Below, one piece after another: positions 46,501-58,785 of a stretch of 64,000 bases of DNA. How positions within the stretch are numbered: the first letter of the stretch is position 1; every line of letters starts with the position of its first letter. Below the pieces are notes generated by a model. It made no database searches and was not told the DNA's origin. It saw nothing but the letters and a program-made list of their open reading frames with translations. The position numbers were made by a program, and so were the translations under genes. The stretch is from Cycas panzhihuaensis (lineage: Eukaryota; Cycadophyta): NCBI GenBank assembly GCA_023213395.1, contig CM041465.1, forward strand, positions 237,839,741 to 237,903,740, given 5' to 3'.

Positions 46501-46775
46501 TTCCTCTCCTTCTTTTCACCATTAGAATAGGAGAGCTCTCCCTTAAGCTACTTGGTAAACCAAGGATGCCCTTGCCCAATCTAGATCCTAAAAGGTCTTT
46601 GCCCAAAGGGAAGGTCTTAAGCGCTATTTGCGAGTCCCTGAACTTGTGTTTCAACACGTAAATGTCCTTTGAGGATGACCTATCCTCTCTTTTGAGACCC
46701 TTATGCCCTTAATTTAGCTGTAGCATTGGATTATGTGTCCTTACCTTTAGTGACCCCCTAGAGGTGCACTTCCAA
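43553..46775 (+). repeat. Tat-type LTR, copy D (about 3223 bp)
   Basis: It starts TATTTCTTGATTG, aligning with TGTTTCCCAGCTACC of A and B, and runs to CTTCCAA before the PBS. Shared landmarks are GTATGACGACTCA near 43743, the GGTACC dyad at about 44118-44145, a decayed TATA (CATAAAA, about 44273), and CTCAAGGGCAGCCCCCTAC near 44843. A TA microsatellite lies at 45365-45386. Confidence 0.6.
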
Positions 46776-46794
46776 TGGTGACCATACTAGGGAA
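46776..46794 (+). other. Probable primer binding site, copy D
   Basis: TGGTGACCATACTAGGGAA aligns with TGGACACCCTATGTGGGTG of copy B. It is weakly conserved. Confidence 0.35.
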
Positions 46795-47033
46795 CTATTA
46801 GTGAGGGAATATTCTGATTTCCCTTGTGTTAGTATTATCCTTCTACTTTGGCTCATTCCTTCTAGATTTGTTGGGCAACCCTCAATATCTTTTCCTTGAT
46901 TTGTATCCTTATCTCTTCTAAAGTTTTGAGTGGAGCTTAAATGCGATAATTTTCTCATCATCTACAAGGTCTCCCTCTCGGTTTAGAAGAATCTCTTTAT
47001 TCCTCCCTTCCTTTATTTGATTCTAAATCAACC

Positions 47034-49496
47034 ATGAAGGGATATCCCTCAGAATGGGTATATCATGCCTACATTTCTAAGACCCAAACCTCAACCTTAT
47101 TTTAGGGTCCTACCCAAGAGGTTAACGACCCTATTTTCCATGCAGGTAACCAGGAACACTTAGATTCTATCATCTCCCCATGTATGACATGGGTGTGTCA
47201 TCTTCCATGGTGTTCCACCACTTCAATGAGAGTACCTATGAGGATCAACCTATGGGGTCTACTTCGTATGAGGATCCTTCCACCTCATAAGAATAAGTAA
47301 GAACCCCTCCTAGAATGTCGTTGAAGCATTGCACCAATGCTTCCAGGCTACTTTCTTCCTCTTCATATGTGCCTCCTTGTTCCTTCTAATCTACTTTAAT
47401 ATTTAAGACAAGGCTATCCCATGTTATCTCTTCTTCTTCATGCATCCCTCATACCTTAGGGATTATCCATGGTATACTCACCTCCTAAATCAGATTGAGA
47501 ATACCTCCTCCTAGTCAAGTGGCCATGCCCTAACTGACCATGGTTCATCCCTCTTTTACCTGACCTAGGAGACCCTCATGTCCCCCTCCTTTAAGCCATG
47601 TGGGACCTATCCTCGTGTGCCCTCAACCTTAATCTAGGGACCCTTCCCTCTACCTACCCCAGGGATATACATCCCAACCATAGGTGCATGGAAATGGAAA
47701 TCCCCTCTCTATTTATAGGGTGGACTCCCTCCACCCATATGGTGTTACACTTCCCACGGGTAGCCCATAGGGAAGAATCCTATTCCATACCCATCTCTTT
47801 CATCCTCGTGTGCAACCTCACACATGATGCCTTCGTAAGGAGGGTTCACCCTTCCTCAAGGCTCTTTTCCTCAAGTCCCCTCTCAACAAGGGGCACATTC
47901 TCAAGAGGGAGTGGGCACCTTTTGTCCATTCATCTCTTTTTTAGGTCCCTCTCAGACAGGAGTGTCTCCTTCCCACCAAGCAGGGGGAATCCCTATCCCT
48001 CTTACAATAAAACCTCTCAAGGGAGGATTGGGTATCCATACCCACCTCCTTCTTCTTCTTTCCCCAATCCATCAACGCAACCAAGGGTTCACCCCTTCAT
48101 TGACTATAGGTTGACCCCTTTATTTATTAAGGCATTAAGGATGAACTTGCCACCTCATCCCCTTGAGGTACCCAAATTCGATGGGACCTTGTCATAGGAC
48201 CCAACTAAGCATGTCAGGAGCTTCTCTATAGCATGCATCAATTATTAGGCCTATGGCCACATTTTGATGAAGCTCTTTCCACATTCCTAATAGGGAGACA
48301 TCCTCAAATGGTTTTACAGCCTCCCTGCCCACTATATCCATTTATTCTAATAGCTTGTGGATGAATTTATCAACTACTTTGATGCAGATTGTCCTTTTGA
48401 AAGTGGAATAAAAGCTCTCCTCTTGCTTAAACAAGGTCACGAGGAAATGAATTGTGACTTTATGAGATGCTTTCATGACCTTCTTCACTCTATAAAGGTT
48501 GCATTGCCTGAGGAGTTGAAGAGGGATATCTTTGTGAATGCCCTCTGCCTTAAGGTCTACATCGAAGTCCTCAAAATAGGGGCAATAACACGTGACTCTT
48601 CCATAGTTAAATGCTTGGCACTCAAGGCCATTGAGATCCAAGCAGGTCTAAAGATACCTCTTAAACTATCACAATGATGAGAGGCACCCCCTTCATCATA
48701 TGACCTAAGACCCCAACAACCCTAAAAGTCTTCTACCCATTCAATAGAGAAGACCCTTAATCCTTTGACTTACACTATACATTCCTTCGAGTGTATGATA
48801 AAGGAGCTTAAGCTCCAAACTCCTTCTTCACCTTTAGACTCCCATAGACCTATCCATTAGGCCTCTCAAGCTGCACCACCCAAGAATGAAAACACCTACT
48901 CCTCCCAAACTAGGAAGACTAAACCTTCCTTGGATAAGAAGTGGTGTTATGTCTATGGTGAGTTCTTCCATGAGGACTCGCAGTGTCAGGTGCAATACCT
49001 CGAGATTGCCCCACTACATGACTCCTCTCCTAGATGGGTGTTTAAGCCTAACTTGGACCAACCCATCCATAAGGATCCCTCCCCTAAATATAGGGGACAT
49101 GACTAGCACACCCATAATAAGGGGAACCAGAATAAGAGGTAATCTCCTAACCTTTCTTCTATGCAAGCAAAAGGAAAAGGGGTAAGAAGTTCTTCCTCTC
49201 CTCTTGGTTCCCACCATTTAACCTATTCACCATCTCGATCCTGTAACAGAGGAAAGAGATTCATCCAAATGCTTAAGACCACCCTTTTATACACTCTCAT
49301 TAGATCTCAAGTAGCCAAAGAGGCCACAGGGGCCTCCTCCTCCTCTCAATCAGATTTTTCCATGGATAACCCTCCTTCCAAAATTCCTCCACTCCCCAAG
49401 ATTATTCCCATTTGCCCAAGTCGCTATGATTTTTTAAGGGCACTTCCCCAACCTACCAGGAAAGATCATAAACAAGCTCCACACCATGGCCACTAG
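47034..49496 (+). pseudogene. Tat-type gag, copy D
   Basis: ATG at 47034 opens a frame that stays the same to 49496, interrupted only by stops. The N-terminal part is Pro/Ser-rich. The capsid block begins HPLEVPKFDGT (48150) and continues DPTKHVRSFSIACINY, GDILKWFYSLPAHYIH and LVDEFINYFDADCPFESGIK. MNCDFMRCFHDLLHSIKVAL and KRDIFVNALCLKVYIEVLKI follow; copy B has MNRDFVRCFHNLFHSTKATL there. The knuckle at 48944-48985 reads CYVYGEFFHEDSQC, where copy B has CSIHGECFHYDSQC, so one ligand is lost here. Confidence 0.8.
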
Positions 49497-49679
49497 GATT
49501 TCCATGATGGATATCTTGTGGAGTTATCCTAAATAATGTGCTCTCCTCTTGGAGGCTTTGGGTCTAGCAGATGCATCCATCCACATTTTGCATGTTAACC
49601 CAAGTTGGGAGCCCACAATTACCTTTGACCTTGAAGACCTCCCTCCTGTAAGTGAAAGGAAATATTAGTGGTATTATCC

Positions 49680-50999
49680 TTTTACCATTTCCATAGATAC
49701 TCTCAAGTACACCCTTAGAAAGACTATTATAGATAATGGTTCTTCTATTAATGCTATGCCCTTGTGCACCATGTAAGAGTTAGGTATAGTGGTTCTTGAG
49801 CCAGTTCTATGGCATTGCTAAGGCTACGATGGTAGTGAAAAGATGCCTTTAGGATCAGTCTCCATTCCCCTCACTCTTGAGGATAAAACCACCCTTATAG
49901 ATATAGTAGTCCTTGACATGGATGTGGACTACAATCTCTTATTGGGATGCCCATGACTTGACTAAATAAGAGTTGTGTGCTTATTACTTTGGGAGCAATT
50001 AAAATTCATCCATAAAGGACAAATGAAAGTTGTTTCTTAAGAGCCTCCTCCCACTAAACCATTGTATCAGTCTCATCAGGTGGATCACGACCTAGTGAAG
50101 GGCAACAAAGGCCCATCTACCTATGCTTCCACCTATATGATTAATATTCTTAGCATATCTAGACCTAAGGAAGGTGCCTCTCCTTCCTCCTCCAACCTCA
50201 TATGCTTTTCCCCTATTAGTGCAGGGAGTTATGGGTACCTCATGGTCTTAAGCAACCATGAGTTTGACAATGAGGATGAGGAGCCTCCTTGCCCATATCC
50301 CTCCTGAATACCTATAGGGATCACTTGCTTTATTATCCATATAGTTCTAAGTCCTGACCCAGAACCTCCATTGAGAAGCCTAATACTCCCACTGTGCTAT
50401 GAGCAGTTGCTCATATCTCATGCATGAACTCTTGAGATCCTTTGTCATCCACCCCACAACACCTTATCATCTTCCTTGGATGATGTAGATAGAGAGCCTT
50501 GTGTTCCATGACATAGGAGGACATCCACTGACTCTTCTGAAGAGTCTCCTAATTATGTTAGGTGGTGGGTTAATTATTACGGGCTCGTCGCTCCTCCAAC
50601 TTCTCATTCCTTATCCCCTCTAAGCAAAACTATCCATGGGGTAGATTGCTTTGAGAATAATGACGTCTTACTAGAGTACCTAGTAGGCTCTATGCCTAAT
50701 CTCCCTCTAGGGTATCATAGACTTGGTTATTAGAAGATCTTGGCCCTTGGGTTGTCCCTAGCTAACCCAGACCAACCTAGCTCTTCCTCATCTCCTCTTA
50801 TTGACCAAGCCCCAATTCATTTTGAAGAAGGGAATGATACATACATGGGGGTAACCAAGGACATCATCCTTACCCCTGACAAAGACAAAGGTCAGAGCAA
50901 AATGTTCACCTCAAGAAATAGAGGAATACACCCTCCTTTTCTAGGAGTTCTGTGACTTCTTTGCATGGGATTACTCAGACATGAAGGGAATTGACCCCT
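49680..50999 (+). pseudogene. Tat-type protease and PR-RT linker, copy D
   Basis: The protease reads TISIDTLKYTLRKTIIDNGS, with Asp in DNGS, then SVSIPLTLEDKTTLIDIVVL and DYNLLLGCP. Copy B has IVDNGFSVNVM and NLLLGQLWLDQMG. A long linker rich in Pro, Ser and acidic residues follows (50062-50955) and shares SPISAGSYGYL with copy B. Two stops lie inside the protease. Confidence 0.72.
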
Positions 51000-52350
51000 C
51001 CATCATCACTCATAACCTCACAACCATTCTGGACACTCGCCCTATGCAATAAAAGTAACACCCTCTTCATCTCAAATTACCTATTGTGGTTAAGATGGAA
51101 GTCAAAAAGCTCCTAGAAGTAAGTCTAATCATTTCCATCGATTACCCTAAATGGATTTCCAACATCATTCCTATTACTAAAAAGAATAGAATGATTTAGA
51201 TTTGTATTGAATTCTAATACATAAATAATGCATGCCATAAAGATGACTTTCCTTTACCCTTTATTAATTAAATCATCGATCACATCGCCAATTTTGAAGT
51301 CATATCTTTGATGGATGACTTCTATGGATATAACTAAATACATATATCTCTTGAAGATCATCACAAAATAGCCTTCACCATTCCATGGGGCATGTTTGCC
51401 TACAAGGCCATGCCCTTTGGGCTAAAGAATATAGGCATCACCTATCAAAGGGTGATGCAGTTTGTCTTCCATGACCTCATAAGCAAAACCCTTGAGGTCT
51501 TCATGGATGATATGATAGGTCTCTCTCATAAGAGAGCCAATCAACCTAAGAATTTATATGCCATCTTTACACAATATCACAAATACCATGTCAGTTTAAA
51601 CCTGGTTAAATGTATTTTTGCCATGACCACCAACAAGCTCCTAGGCTTCTTTGTTTCTAAACAAAGGATCTAGATTGACCCTGATAAGGTCAAGTCTAAT
51701 ATGGATATATCCCCACCTAAAACATAATGCCAGATCAAGTTGTTTTTAGGTAGGTTGGGTTTCCTCAGCCATTTCCTAGTAGACCTTTCCATAAACACTA
51801 AGGCCCTAACTAATTTATTAAAGAAGGGAGCCTTGTTTATTTGGTCTACCAAGACCCAGGAGGCATTCCAAGAGCTCAAAAAATCCTTGGCTTTTACCTT
51901 AATCCTAAAACCCCCTCTCTTTGATCATCCTTTTATCCTTTATACCTTAGCCACTAATGAGTCCTTGAGATCTCTGCTTGCCCAAGAAGATGATTTAGGA
52001 ACCGAGTGTGCCATACATTTCATCAGTCATATATTGGTCACAGGTGAGCTTAACTATTCCCCCATCAAGAAGGAATGCCTAGCCTTGGTCCACACAACCA
52101 AGAAGTTTAGACACTACCTTCTTGGAAATATCACTCACATGATGATATAATCCAATCCCTTAAGGTATCTTTTGACTCGGTTTAACTTGACTAGAAGGAG
52201 AGGTAAATGGGATGTCCTCTTTTAAGAGTATGACCTCAAAATTGTTAATAGGAAATCAAAGAAAGGAATGGTGGTTGCTAAGCAACTAGCTGATACCCCT
52301 ATTCCTAACCCTTCAAATCTTCCAGTTAATGATTACTTACCCAACAAGTC
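51000..52350 (+). pseudogene. Tat-type reverse transcriptase and RNase H, copy D
   Basis: RT has ISIDYPKWISNIIPITKK, DDFPLPFIN, PWGMFAYKAMPFGLKN and the catalytic FMDD at 51500-51511, then LNLVKCIFAMTTNKLLGFFV. RNase H follows with LFIWSTKTQEAFQELKKSLA, TLATNESLRSLLAQED and YSPIKKECLALVHTTKKFRH. Its first Asp position reads Thr (YTLATNES). From 51392 the frame stays the same through several stops. The RNase H leads directly into the integrase region with no second RNase H between them. Confidence 0.82.
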
Positions 52351-52379
52351 TATCTTGACCATTCAAGATTAGTCACCCC

Positions 52380-53665
52380 ATCCACTAGCCAGTAGTGAAT
52401 GGTATGGGGATATTGTACAATATCTTACCCAGCAATGGTACTATTCTAATGCTAGTGACAAGGTAAATTCATGAGTTAGAGCTACTGCTAGGTAATATTT
52501 CCTTATAGAAGAGGTATAGCATAAGATATCTTTTGATGGGATCCCCCTTCACTGCATCAACCCTGATAAAGCAAAGTAAATCCTTTGTGAATACCACAAC
52601 AACACTTGTGGAGGCTATTTTAGGGGTTAATCCATGGCCCAGAGGATCCTGTGTATGGGATATTACTAGCCATCCCTCTTTAAAGATGCCCATGCATATG
52701 CATTGCATTGTTAGAGGTTCTAAGAGCATGCCAACATCATCCACTTGCCTTCCAAGGCCCTACACCCCATCATTTCCCCATGGCCTTTCTCCCAATAGGG
52801 ATTAGACCTTATTGGAGCCATAACCCTGCCTTCCTTATCATAATATAGGTTCATCTTAACCATGGTAGAATATTTTATTAAGTGGGCTAAAGCGGTCCCA
52901 TTATCATCTATGACTAGCAAGACTATAGATACTTTATCTATCAACATATTATCTATTGATTTAGAGTCCTAGACATCTTGATCATAAATAATGGCACTCC
53001 TTTTTACAATAAGAAGGTGGATGAGCTTTGTAAGAAGTTTAGGATATCCCATAAGACCTCATCTCCTTATTACCCCCAGGCCAATGGCCAGAAAGAATCC
53101 TTCAATAAAATCCTCATTAACATCTTAAAGAAAATGGTTGCTTAATCCCAAAGGGATTGGCACCTCCAACTCCCTTCTACTTTATGGGCTTATTGCACTT
53201 CCATTCACATGGGTATAGGGATAACCCCATTCTCCCTCGTGTATGGGACCAAGGTAGTCCTCCCTTTGGAAGTTGAGATCCCCTCCTTATGAGTTTCTCT
53301 TCGAGGTCTTATCGATAAGGAATTATGTCGCTAGGCCTACCTCCTTGACCTTGAAGCCCTAGATGAGAAATACTTGATGGCATACTAAGTGAACCTCAAC
53401 TCAAAGGCTAGGGCATGAAGAACATATAACAAACATCTTTTTCCTCACCCTCTAAACCTAGGGGATGACATCCTCAAGCTCGAGTACCTTCATAATTGCT
53501 AATACAAGATTGGGCCTAAATGGGTTAGCCCTTTTGTCATTCTCGAGAGCCTCGATAATAGCGCATATAGGATAGAGACTTTGGAGGGTCTTGAATTTGA
53601 GAAAGCTATGAATGGAAAGTGGAATTTCATCTATTGGATGGTAACTACACCTGGTTAGGATTAAG
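52380..53665 (+). pseudogene. Tat-type integrase, copy D
   Basis: The zinc region includes LCEYHNNTCGGYFRG and a damaged second half near 52700. The core has GLDLIGAITLPSLS (first Asp present), IINNGTPFYN after a frame change (second acidic position now Asn), and ANGQKESFNKILINIL (Glu present). The C-terminal part is AYRIETLEGLEFEKAMNGKW. Several frameshifts and stops break it. About 35-50 bp after the last block the inverted copy B begins. Confidence 0.75.
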
Positions 53666-53718
53666 TCAATCAATGGAAGGCTCTAGAGTAAAAGGGTCAA
53701 TCTAATAAGTGAAGGGAA

Positions 53719-53738
53719 ACACCCACATAGGGTGTCCA
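53719..53738 (-). other. Primer binding site, copy B
   Basis: The complement reads TGGACACCCTATGTGGGTG directly after the LTR end. It aligns with 4867-4885. Confidence 0.45.
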
Positions 53739-56721
53739 TGCATTGGATCACAGGTTTGGGACCCACGAATGGCACATAACTTCCCTCTAGGTAACTTAGT
53801 TTGGTTTTGGGGTAGCACAAGTGAGGGATATCCTAGGCTTCCTGAGTAACCTTAGAATTCCTGTCTTCTCACCCTTAGATGGCTGGAAGAGAAGGGCAAG
53901 ACCCAACGAGGAGATAGATCCTCACAGATGATGAAGGGATATGGATAGGATGTATGTAGGTAAGTGGTGTAGAAGGTACACACTCGTAAGGGTGGTATTG
54001 GGTAACCACCTCATGCGTAGGACCAACCCAAGGCAAAAAGGTATTGGGATTGTTAAGTTGGTATGAGTGTGATGGGGTTAGAGGAGGAGGTCTTAGAGGA
54101 TGAATCCTCCTTGAACTAACCTTGCTAAAGTGAGTTTAAGGGAGTAAAGAACGATGGTAGGAGTAGTTCCCACGGTCCTATATATGAAGGAGTCTACCTT
54201 TTATGTGCAATAGTGAAACAGTGTCTAATTGGTTATATATGCAAACAAGAGATAAAGGAAGTACATGTATATATAAGACAACAAATCTACTTTCTCTCAT
54301 TTTATCTCTAATATAAACACTCACTCTCTTTTCACTTTAAATAAAAGGAAAGGGGAAGAGAGAGGCAAATCGATCTAACACACAAAATGCATGGCAATGA
54401 TGCAAACCCTAAGGGGTTGTATGCAATCAAACGGAAAGAGGAAAAGGGATATCTCTTATCTTATACTCTTTCCTAAAATGCAAGCTAGTATGCACATAAA
54501 AATGAATAGTACAAATCAGTTCCCTTTTATCTTTTCCTTTTACGTTCATATAAACATGCAAACTTAAAAGATAAGTAGAGAAAAGATCTACAAAAGGGAG
54601 GCGACATACTTAGAAAATTGTGTGGCTAAAGCAAAGTCACCATCTTGCACCACACCCACTTCTTCTTTTCCTTCTCCCAACACACGGGTAGTGTAGGGGC
54701 TTCCTTACCTTCCCCAAAGCAAAAGGAAGAAAGTAAGAGAGGCAAAGGAAAAGAAACTATGCTAAAAGTTGAAATGACCAAGGAAAAGGAAAGTAAAGAA
54801 ACGTACCCAGATTGTAGCAGTTTGTCCTTCTCTGTGAATAACATAGTAAACCTGCAATCACAAAGGTTTTCTACCTTTTTCCAAGGGGTTGCTAGAGTGC
54901 TAAGCAAATATATTTATATATGTAGCTATAAAATGCTAAGAATATTGTAAGTTAAATCACTTCAAGTCAAGCAAACTTCAAACCAAAGAACAACTCCAAA
55001 TTTCCTCAAAGCCAACGGTACAAGACAAGGGACAGTTAGCCTTGGAATGGCTAACCCTCCAATAAGTGCAACTCCACATTGCATCTAGGCACAGGAAACA
55101 ATAAGTTGGGATAGCCTAATGGTAGCAAATAATAAGAGAGATAAATAACATGAGGTTTGAAAATATCGTTTATATTGTAAGCATTGCTATATGCTGCAAT
55201 TTGCAACCTTGATTAAGCCAAGACCCAAGGTGGATATGAGACACTAGTTAGGGCTAGAAAATCTATCTAAGTGAGGTGCTCAGGCCTAGAAATAGTGCAG
55301 CAAGGGGCTATGTATGCTGATATCCAGCGTTGGCCTACTTTTGAAATCTCCCGGGTAGTTTAAGAAAGGCACAGGTGGAGGAGAGGAAAGAGGAGAAGGG
55401 GGTTGTCCTTGAGGAGTAGGCCTAGTTAGATACAGAACCCACCTTGGATCCTTTCTCTCACTCTTTAAGGACCTCTCTTCATAGCCTCCTTGGAGAAACC
55501 AAGAGAGGGTAGGAAGATGATATGGATAGAAAGAAAGAAATAGAGGGATTACCTCCTATATGTACTAGAAAGCTAGAAAAAGAAAGATATTCCAAATGAT
55601 CTAATCTTTTTTAAGAAAGTTTAAAAGGAATAAAATGGAGAAAACATAAGAGGATACCTGCTAGATTGGATTAGAGATAGGTCTTCCTGAGAAACTGGAA
55701 GAAAATGATAGATCTATGGTGCTTACAGGTAGATTCTTGGAGGAGCAATAAAACCTAGAGACAAACTTGCTAAAATTTGTTGATAGGACATGGAGGTGAC
55801 ACTTGGAGTGTATCCTTTCTAAGAGAAGTTTGTTAGTAAGCCTACTATCACAGATCCAAGTTGGAAAGGGCAAATCTTAGGATAGAGAATGGGGAACTCA
55901 GGTGTTGTAGGGCATTCCTACAGAAAATTACCTATGAAAGAAGGAGAAGAGAGGAGAGTAGGTGAAAGAAGAGATGGAAAATGAAGTTCTTTTAGGCTTT
56001 ATACCTAACCATAGTTTGAATGGATGATTAGGGTTAGGCTAGGACTTGAAGGGTGTCTAAGCCATGTGGAAATTTCACAAAAAAAGTGAATATTGCCATG
56101 GAAGATTTAAAAAAATATTTTATGACAGTCGCCCCATAGTAAACTTCGCAGTACTCCAAAGTTTATCGTGGTATCACAACATTTGTCGCAGTGTGGTGAC
56201 AAAGGTAAAATCAACATAGAAACAGGTGCCTGGGAGCCCTGAGGGAAGGTACCCTAAGCCTAAGAGGGGATGGCCCTCTGTCCAGGTAGCTACGGATAGT
56301 CATATGAAGAGGATGACCTAAACCAGATGAGGTACCATAGTGGTAAGGTTCCCAGGAAACCAGTAACTAGAATAGGGATGTATCAATCACACTTAGTGGG
56401 GTGCTAAGGGCTGCGATGTGGTAAGGTGGTGTGAATGGATCACAGAGGCTGAGTGATGCTTAAGACAACATGGACGTACATAGGAGGGTTATGGAGTACC
56501 ATGGGGATGCATGTCCCACAGATCGTCATAGGCTGAAAGAGTATCAAGCAGTATGATTAAGCAACATATGCAAAATGATCACTCAAATGTATCAGTCATC
56601 CATGCAATAAAATGACACTTCAATTTACCTTTCTATAGAAGTAACAAGGGAAAGGCTAGAAGCATACCTGTGCTTACCTAAGTCAACTTGCCAAGAACCC
56701 ATTCCTGGTAGCTGGGAAACA
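53739..56721 (-). repeat. Tat-type LTR, copy B (2983 bp)
   Basis: On the minus strand it starts TGTTTCCCAGCTACC (56721 downward) and ends ATCCAATGCA. It is inverted relative to LTR A and colinear with it. The GGTACC-like dyads lie at 56130-56200 and the TATA box at 55997-56003. Confidence 0.7.
55997..56003 (-). promoter_or_regulatory. TATA box of LTR B
   Basis: The complement reads GGTATAAAGCC, about 720 bp into the LTR, at the place homologous to TATAAAT in LTR A. Confidence 0.5.
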
Positions 56722-56735
56722 CTACCCCTTGGCAG
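56722..56735 (-). other. Polypurine tract, copy B
   Basis: The complement reads TGCCAAGGGGTAG, directly before the LTR start. Confidence 0.65.
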
Positions 56736-56789
56736 CACAACCTTGCAGCTTGGAGGTGTAATGCAACGGCGAATGCTGGCAATATAATG

Positions 56790-56812
56790 TTAGTAACACA
56801 CACACCGATACA

Positions 56813-56850
<38 letters not shown>
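56790..56850. repeat. (CA)n microsatellite
   Basis: Interrupted CACACA runs end in ATATATA inside the 3' UTR of copy B. Copy A has only a short TATATACATACA at this place. Confidence 0.9.
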
Positions 56851-56853
<3 letters not shown>

Positions 56854-57183
56854 TCAAATAATCATAACAATGGTGCGAGCCAAGGGCGACAGTGAGTATC
56901 ATGGTAGATCTCGTGGGTGTAGAGGCAAGGACGAGACAACATAGGGGCTGCCTATATGTTGTCGTATAGACAATAGACAATGATAACAGATGAGGGGGAT
57001 GTCACCATCATAAGAATATAATGGAAGGGTGATGAGGACCATACATAAGATTAGATACATGTCATGAACAAAGTGCTATATACAGACAAAAATCAAGAAT
57101 AGTGAGAGTTACATGCTAAGATGCTAAGAGTAGAGTGAAGAAAATAAACTTGGTGGTCGCCATAGTTTAACCTCATTAGCGAC

Positions 57184-58054
57184 TGGCTTTCAGAGGTGCA
57201 AATAGATCGTGATGTGAAGGATAGGTGACCCAAGACTTGGACACCCAAAGGACTGGACAAGTCTCTCAAGGTGGGTTGATAAGGAGAGGAAGGCGATGCT
57301 CAAGGACGAGATGAACCAAGCCGTCTGCCTCAGCATTGAGAGCCCGAGGAATGTGTCAGATATCAACAGATGGAAAACAAGCCAATAAGGACCTAGCGAT
57401 CGAGGCAAGGGCTCTCAATTGTGGGCACCACACCTGGTGGACCTGGGTGAGATGGGATACCATAATTTAAGAGTCATAGAAGAGAATCATGGGTCCATGG
57501 TGGAAGTGAAGTGCATCAGTAAGGGCCTCAATAACAACTGTGTACTCAGTTTCATTATTGGTGGCCTCAGGAAGGAAGATCCCAGAATGCATAAAGTCAT
57601 ATTCGGAAGGGTCACAGAGAATCCACATGGCAGTGGAAGGGCCTAGGTTGCTATGACTACCATTATCGGTGAAAATGAGTAATGCCATGACAAAAGAATT
57701 AAGGTCTTATTAGGGAGAAAGTGCTGACAGGATTGGTAAGTGAAGAGGACTCAATGATATGAATCATCGTAAGGGACTTGAGTGGCTATCAATAAAGGCC
57801 ACAAAGGGTAGGAAGACCCAGAGATGAGGCTACTTGAAGGTAGAGAAAACTATCTAGTGGACAAGAAAGAATCGACGGTGAAAAGGTCCCTCTAGGGGTG
57901 CTAAAGGTCGCTTTAAAGAAGCGAAGTGTAGTCCCAAGTAGAGGGGACACTTCTTTCGGGAGCCCCAAAGGTGCAAACAGGTAGCAAAAATGGGTTCAAG
58001 ATGGCGAAATGAGCTAAATGAGTATAAACTTGAGTATATATGGAGGTGGCACAT
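57184..58054 (-). pseudogene. Archaeal-type RNase H (aRNH) relic, copy B
   Basis: From 57688 leftward the domain reads MALLIFTDNGSHSNLGPSTA, FLPEATNNETEYTVVIEALT, ILFYDS, then after a stop HLTQVHQVWCPQLRAL and RALNAEADGLVSSL. All four acidic positions (D, E, D, D) are visible. The C-terminus continues past the domain to 57190. The upstream block 58054-57854 matches 688-876 of copy A, and a spacer with stops separates it from the domain. The gene faces the LTR, away from the mobile-domain gene at 58932. Confidence 0.75.
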
Positions 58055-58248
58055 AAAACGAGGTAAAAAGGGCCTTACAAGACCAAAGAGGGGGGTGCCA
58101 TAAATGCACCTGTAGGGTTAGGAGAAAAGAGGGCCACAGAGGCAAAACGAGAGACAGGCCCAGAAGGCAAAGATGATCATGGAAGAGAAATGGTCTTAAA
58201 GGATGTCACAGAGAGAGAAATAGAAGAGGTGCCCATTGGGGCCCTTGC

Positions 58249-58256
58249 CTATATAA
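58249..58256 (-). promoter_or_regulatory. Conserved TATA box of the aRNH gene, copy B
   Basis: The complement reads TTTTCCTTATATAGGC, matching copy A at 481-494. It lies about 200 bp upstream of ATG 58054. Confidence 0.5.
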
Positions 58257-58689
58257 GGAAAATTCAATGAAAATGGAATTTATTTTCATGGGCTCGCAAA
58301 CGATTTAGAGCCCTTCTCCTTATGCAGCGAAGCATCACTCGACTTTAGAGGCATACAGGGAGAGATCAGAACATTGGATCAGAACATAGAGACAACCAGT
58401 GAGACCAGAGAGGCAAGATAGTGGTAGCAAGGCCAGATCTAGTCAATGGATCACCCATTCCCTAACCCATTTTGTCATTTAAGTTTAATAGACTTTTGGT
58501 GTTTTTTAGTGTAGTTTTGGGCCCCTTAAGGACGAATGATGATCTCCTAGAGTCTGAATTAGAACCAACGAGAGGAGGGACTGGGGCATTAGGTAGCCTT
58601 GGTCCTAGTGGACCAGAGCATGGCCTGCCTAGACAAAATTTTTTTAATTTTTGAGCAGGAAACCCCCCCATAATGTGGGGTTAATGTTG

Positions 58690-58785
58690 GCACCACAGTA
58701 AATATCACGGTACCACAAACTTTAACCGTGGGGCCTCAGTGGGCCCCATGCTAAACTCTACGGTATCATAGAATTTAGCATGATG
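58690..58785. promoter_or_regulatory. Dyad motifs in the divergent intergenic region
   Basis: CACGGTACCACAAACTTTAA and CTACGGTATCATAGAATTTA stand within 70 bp of each other. They are variants of the LTR dyad, with short inverted arms. They lie between two divergently oriented genes (aRNH leftward, mobile domain rightward). A shared regulatory role is inferred only. Confidence 0.35.

Larger units (their letters stand above)
43553..53700 (+). mobile_element. Tat-type Ty3/gypsy element, copy D (LTR, gag, pol)
   Basis: The order is LTR, PBS, leader, gag, PR, RT/RNase H, IN. The gag knuckle type (CX2HX4HX4C in copy B) and the LTR shared with A and B place it in the Tat-type family. It ends shortly after integrase, where copy B joins it tail to tail near 53.70 kb. 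No second (archaeal-type) RNase H lies between RNase H and integrase in this copy, and the mobile-domain gene and 3' LTR are absent. Confidence 0.8.

Noticed and set aside
46758-46961. Minus-strand short frame in the LTR D/leader region as a gene
   Set aside because: It overlaps the LTR end and PBS, has no recognisable domain, and is not kept in copies A or B.
54626-54950. Two opposing frames of 93 and 101 codons in LTR B
   Set aside because: They lie inside the LTR, are not conserved with LTR A or D, and have a composition typical of shadow frames.
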